64,000 nt of DNA from Protula sp. h YS-2021 (Eukaryota > Annelida > Polychaeta > Sabellida > Serpulidae): positions 2,106,420-2,170,419 of the forward strand of contig OX457028.1 of NCBI GenBank assembly GCA_949752745.1, written 5' to 3'. Numbering within the stretch: position 1 is the stretch's first letter; each line of letters begins with the position of its first letter. The notes beneath the pieces are model-generated. The model ran no database searches. It was not told where the DNA came from and was given only the letters and a program-made list of their open reading frames with translations. The position numbers and the translations under genes are program-made. Below are positions 63,637 to 64,000 of the stretch, in pieces.

Positions 63637-63853
63637 TTATATTGAAAATTGGCAAAGATTTCTTTTAAAAACAGTTATAATTATCTCTTTTTTTTGCAAA
63701 ATTTGCCACTGAATACCATTTTCTGACAATACGATAGCACAACACGTGAGAACGACGGATGATCCGGAGCAGTCAAGCTCCATAGCTGATCCACAGGCTC
63801 CGACAGCGACGTAATCAAAAGGACAAAGGGCATCATATCCATGGCCTGCGCCT
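63637..63853 (-). CDS. Candidate terminal exon of a Cys-rich secreted-type protein
   Basis: On the minus strand an acceptor TGATTGTATTTCCGTAG (AG 63855-63854) leads, phase 2, into GAGHGYDALCPFDYVAVG, then ACGSAMELDCSGSSVVLTCC and a stop at 63637-63639. A polyadenylation signal AATAAA follows 31 bp later (63600-63605, minus). Five cysteines in CPxxY...CGS...DC...CC spacing suggest a disulfide-rich extracellular domain; I do not recognise the family. The rest of the gene would lie to the right of the window. Confidence 0.4.
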
Positions 63854-64000
63854 CTACGGAAATACAATCAGGACACATCAACTTCATATTTTATATTCCG
63901 GTTTCTAGGAAAAAGGTTTTTTTTTTTTTTCAACCATACCAAGATAAATAAACAATGGTCTTGGTCGGTTTGACCAATATGTTAGTTTCGCTGACCAAAA

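Overview
The window reads as nuclear DNA of an invertebrate animal: AT-rich, intron-bearing and crowded with repeats. Animal-type LINEs, tRNA-derived SINE-like sequences, a decayed Polinton (Maverick) and many minisatellites point to an aquatic, perhaps lophotrochozoan, genome. The phylum is only a guess. There is a 200-N assembly gap at 54432-54631. Almost every long open frame here is a transposon relic or an artefact of a repeat whose period is a multiple of three; true host coding sequence is a small fraction.

Layout, left to right. 0-0.3 kb: a signal-peptide first exon on the minus strand running off the left edge. 0.56-2.76 kb: a degenerate satellite with a late ~285-bp higher-order period. 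4.4-6.0 kb: a three-layer nest (tandem repeat, TIR element, hAT-type element). 6.6-14.5 kb: a palindromic CRE-motif repeat followed by a decayed Polinton: protein-primed DNA polymerase B (split by a LINE fragment), a PC4-like ORF, a small ORF, an adenain-type protease, a capsid-type protein and two virion-type fragments. 16-18.8 kb: tandem repeats and a 1.73-kb TIR element with TA target sites, full of CCGACG/CCGATG motifs. 19.0-24.2 kb: a probably full-length L1-like LINE with a 13-bp target-site duplication (TSD) and repeated 5' UTR modules. 24.6-29.7 kb: several satellite families. 31.4-35.2 kb: a second, 5'-truncated L1-like LINE with a 14-bp TSD, itself carrying two insertions, placed in a sequence that continues as a cluster of virus-like minus-strand ORFs at 35.3-36.95 kb.

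40.8-52.7 kb: the best host gene, a plus-strand chain of five phase-compatible exons that I read as the N-terminal part of CHTF18 (the alternative RFC clamp-loader subunit for cohesion). Its ~9.5-kb first intron holds a CR1/L2-like LINE, a 36-bp satellite made largely of palindromes, and a pogo/Tigger-type deletion derivative inserted in the centre of one palindrome. The exon chain stops 15 bp before a 1.7-kb C-rich minisatellite that runs into the gap; no RFC-domain exon is seen beyond it.

54.6-56.5 kb: an inverted pair of AACATGTT-type repeats enclosing an acidic-tail ORF and a convergent PC4-like gene, probably a second virus-like or Polinton-derived unit. 56.5-61.7 kb: a dense run of minisatellites, SINE-type tRNA-like sequences and GACGTCA palindrome repeats. 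63.6-63.9 kb: a cysteine-rich candidate terminal exon on the minus strand. Function claims for Polinton, LINE and CHTF18 parts rest on recognised motifs; many other ORFs are unassigned and described as such.
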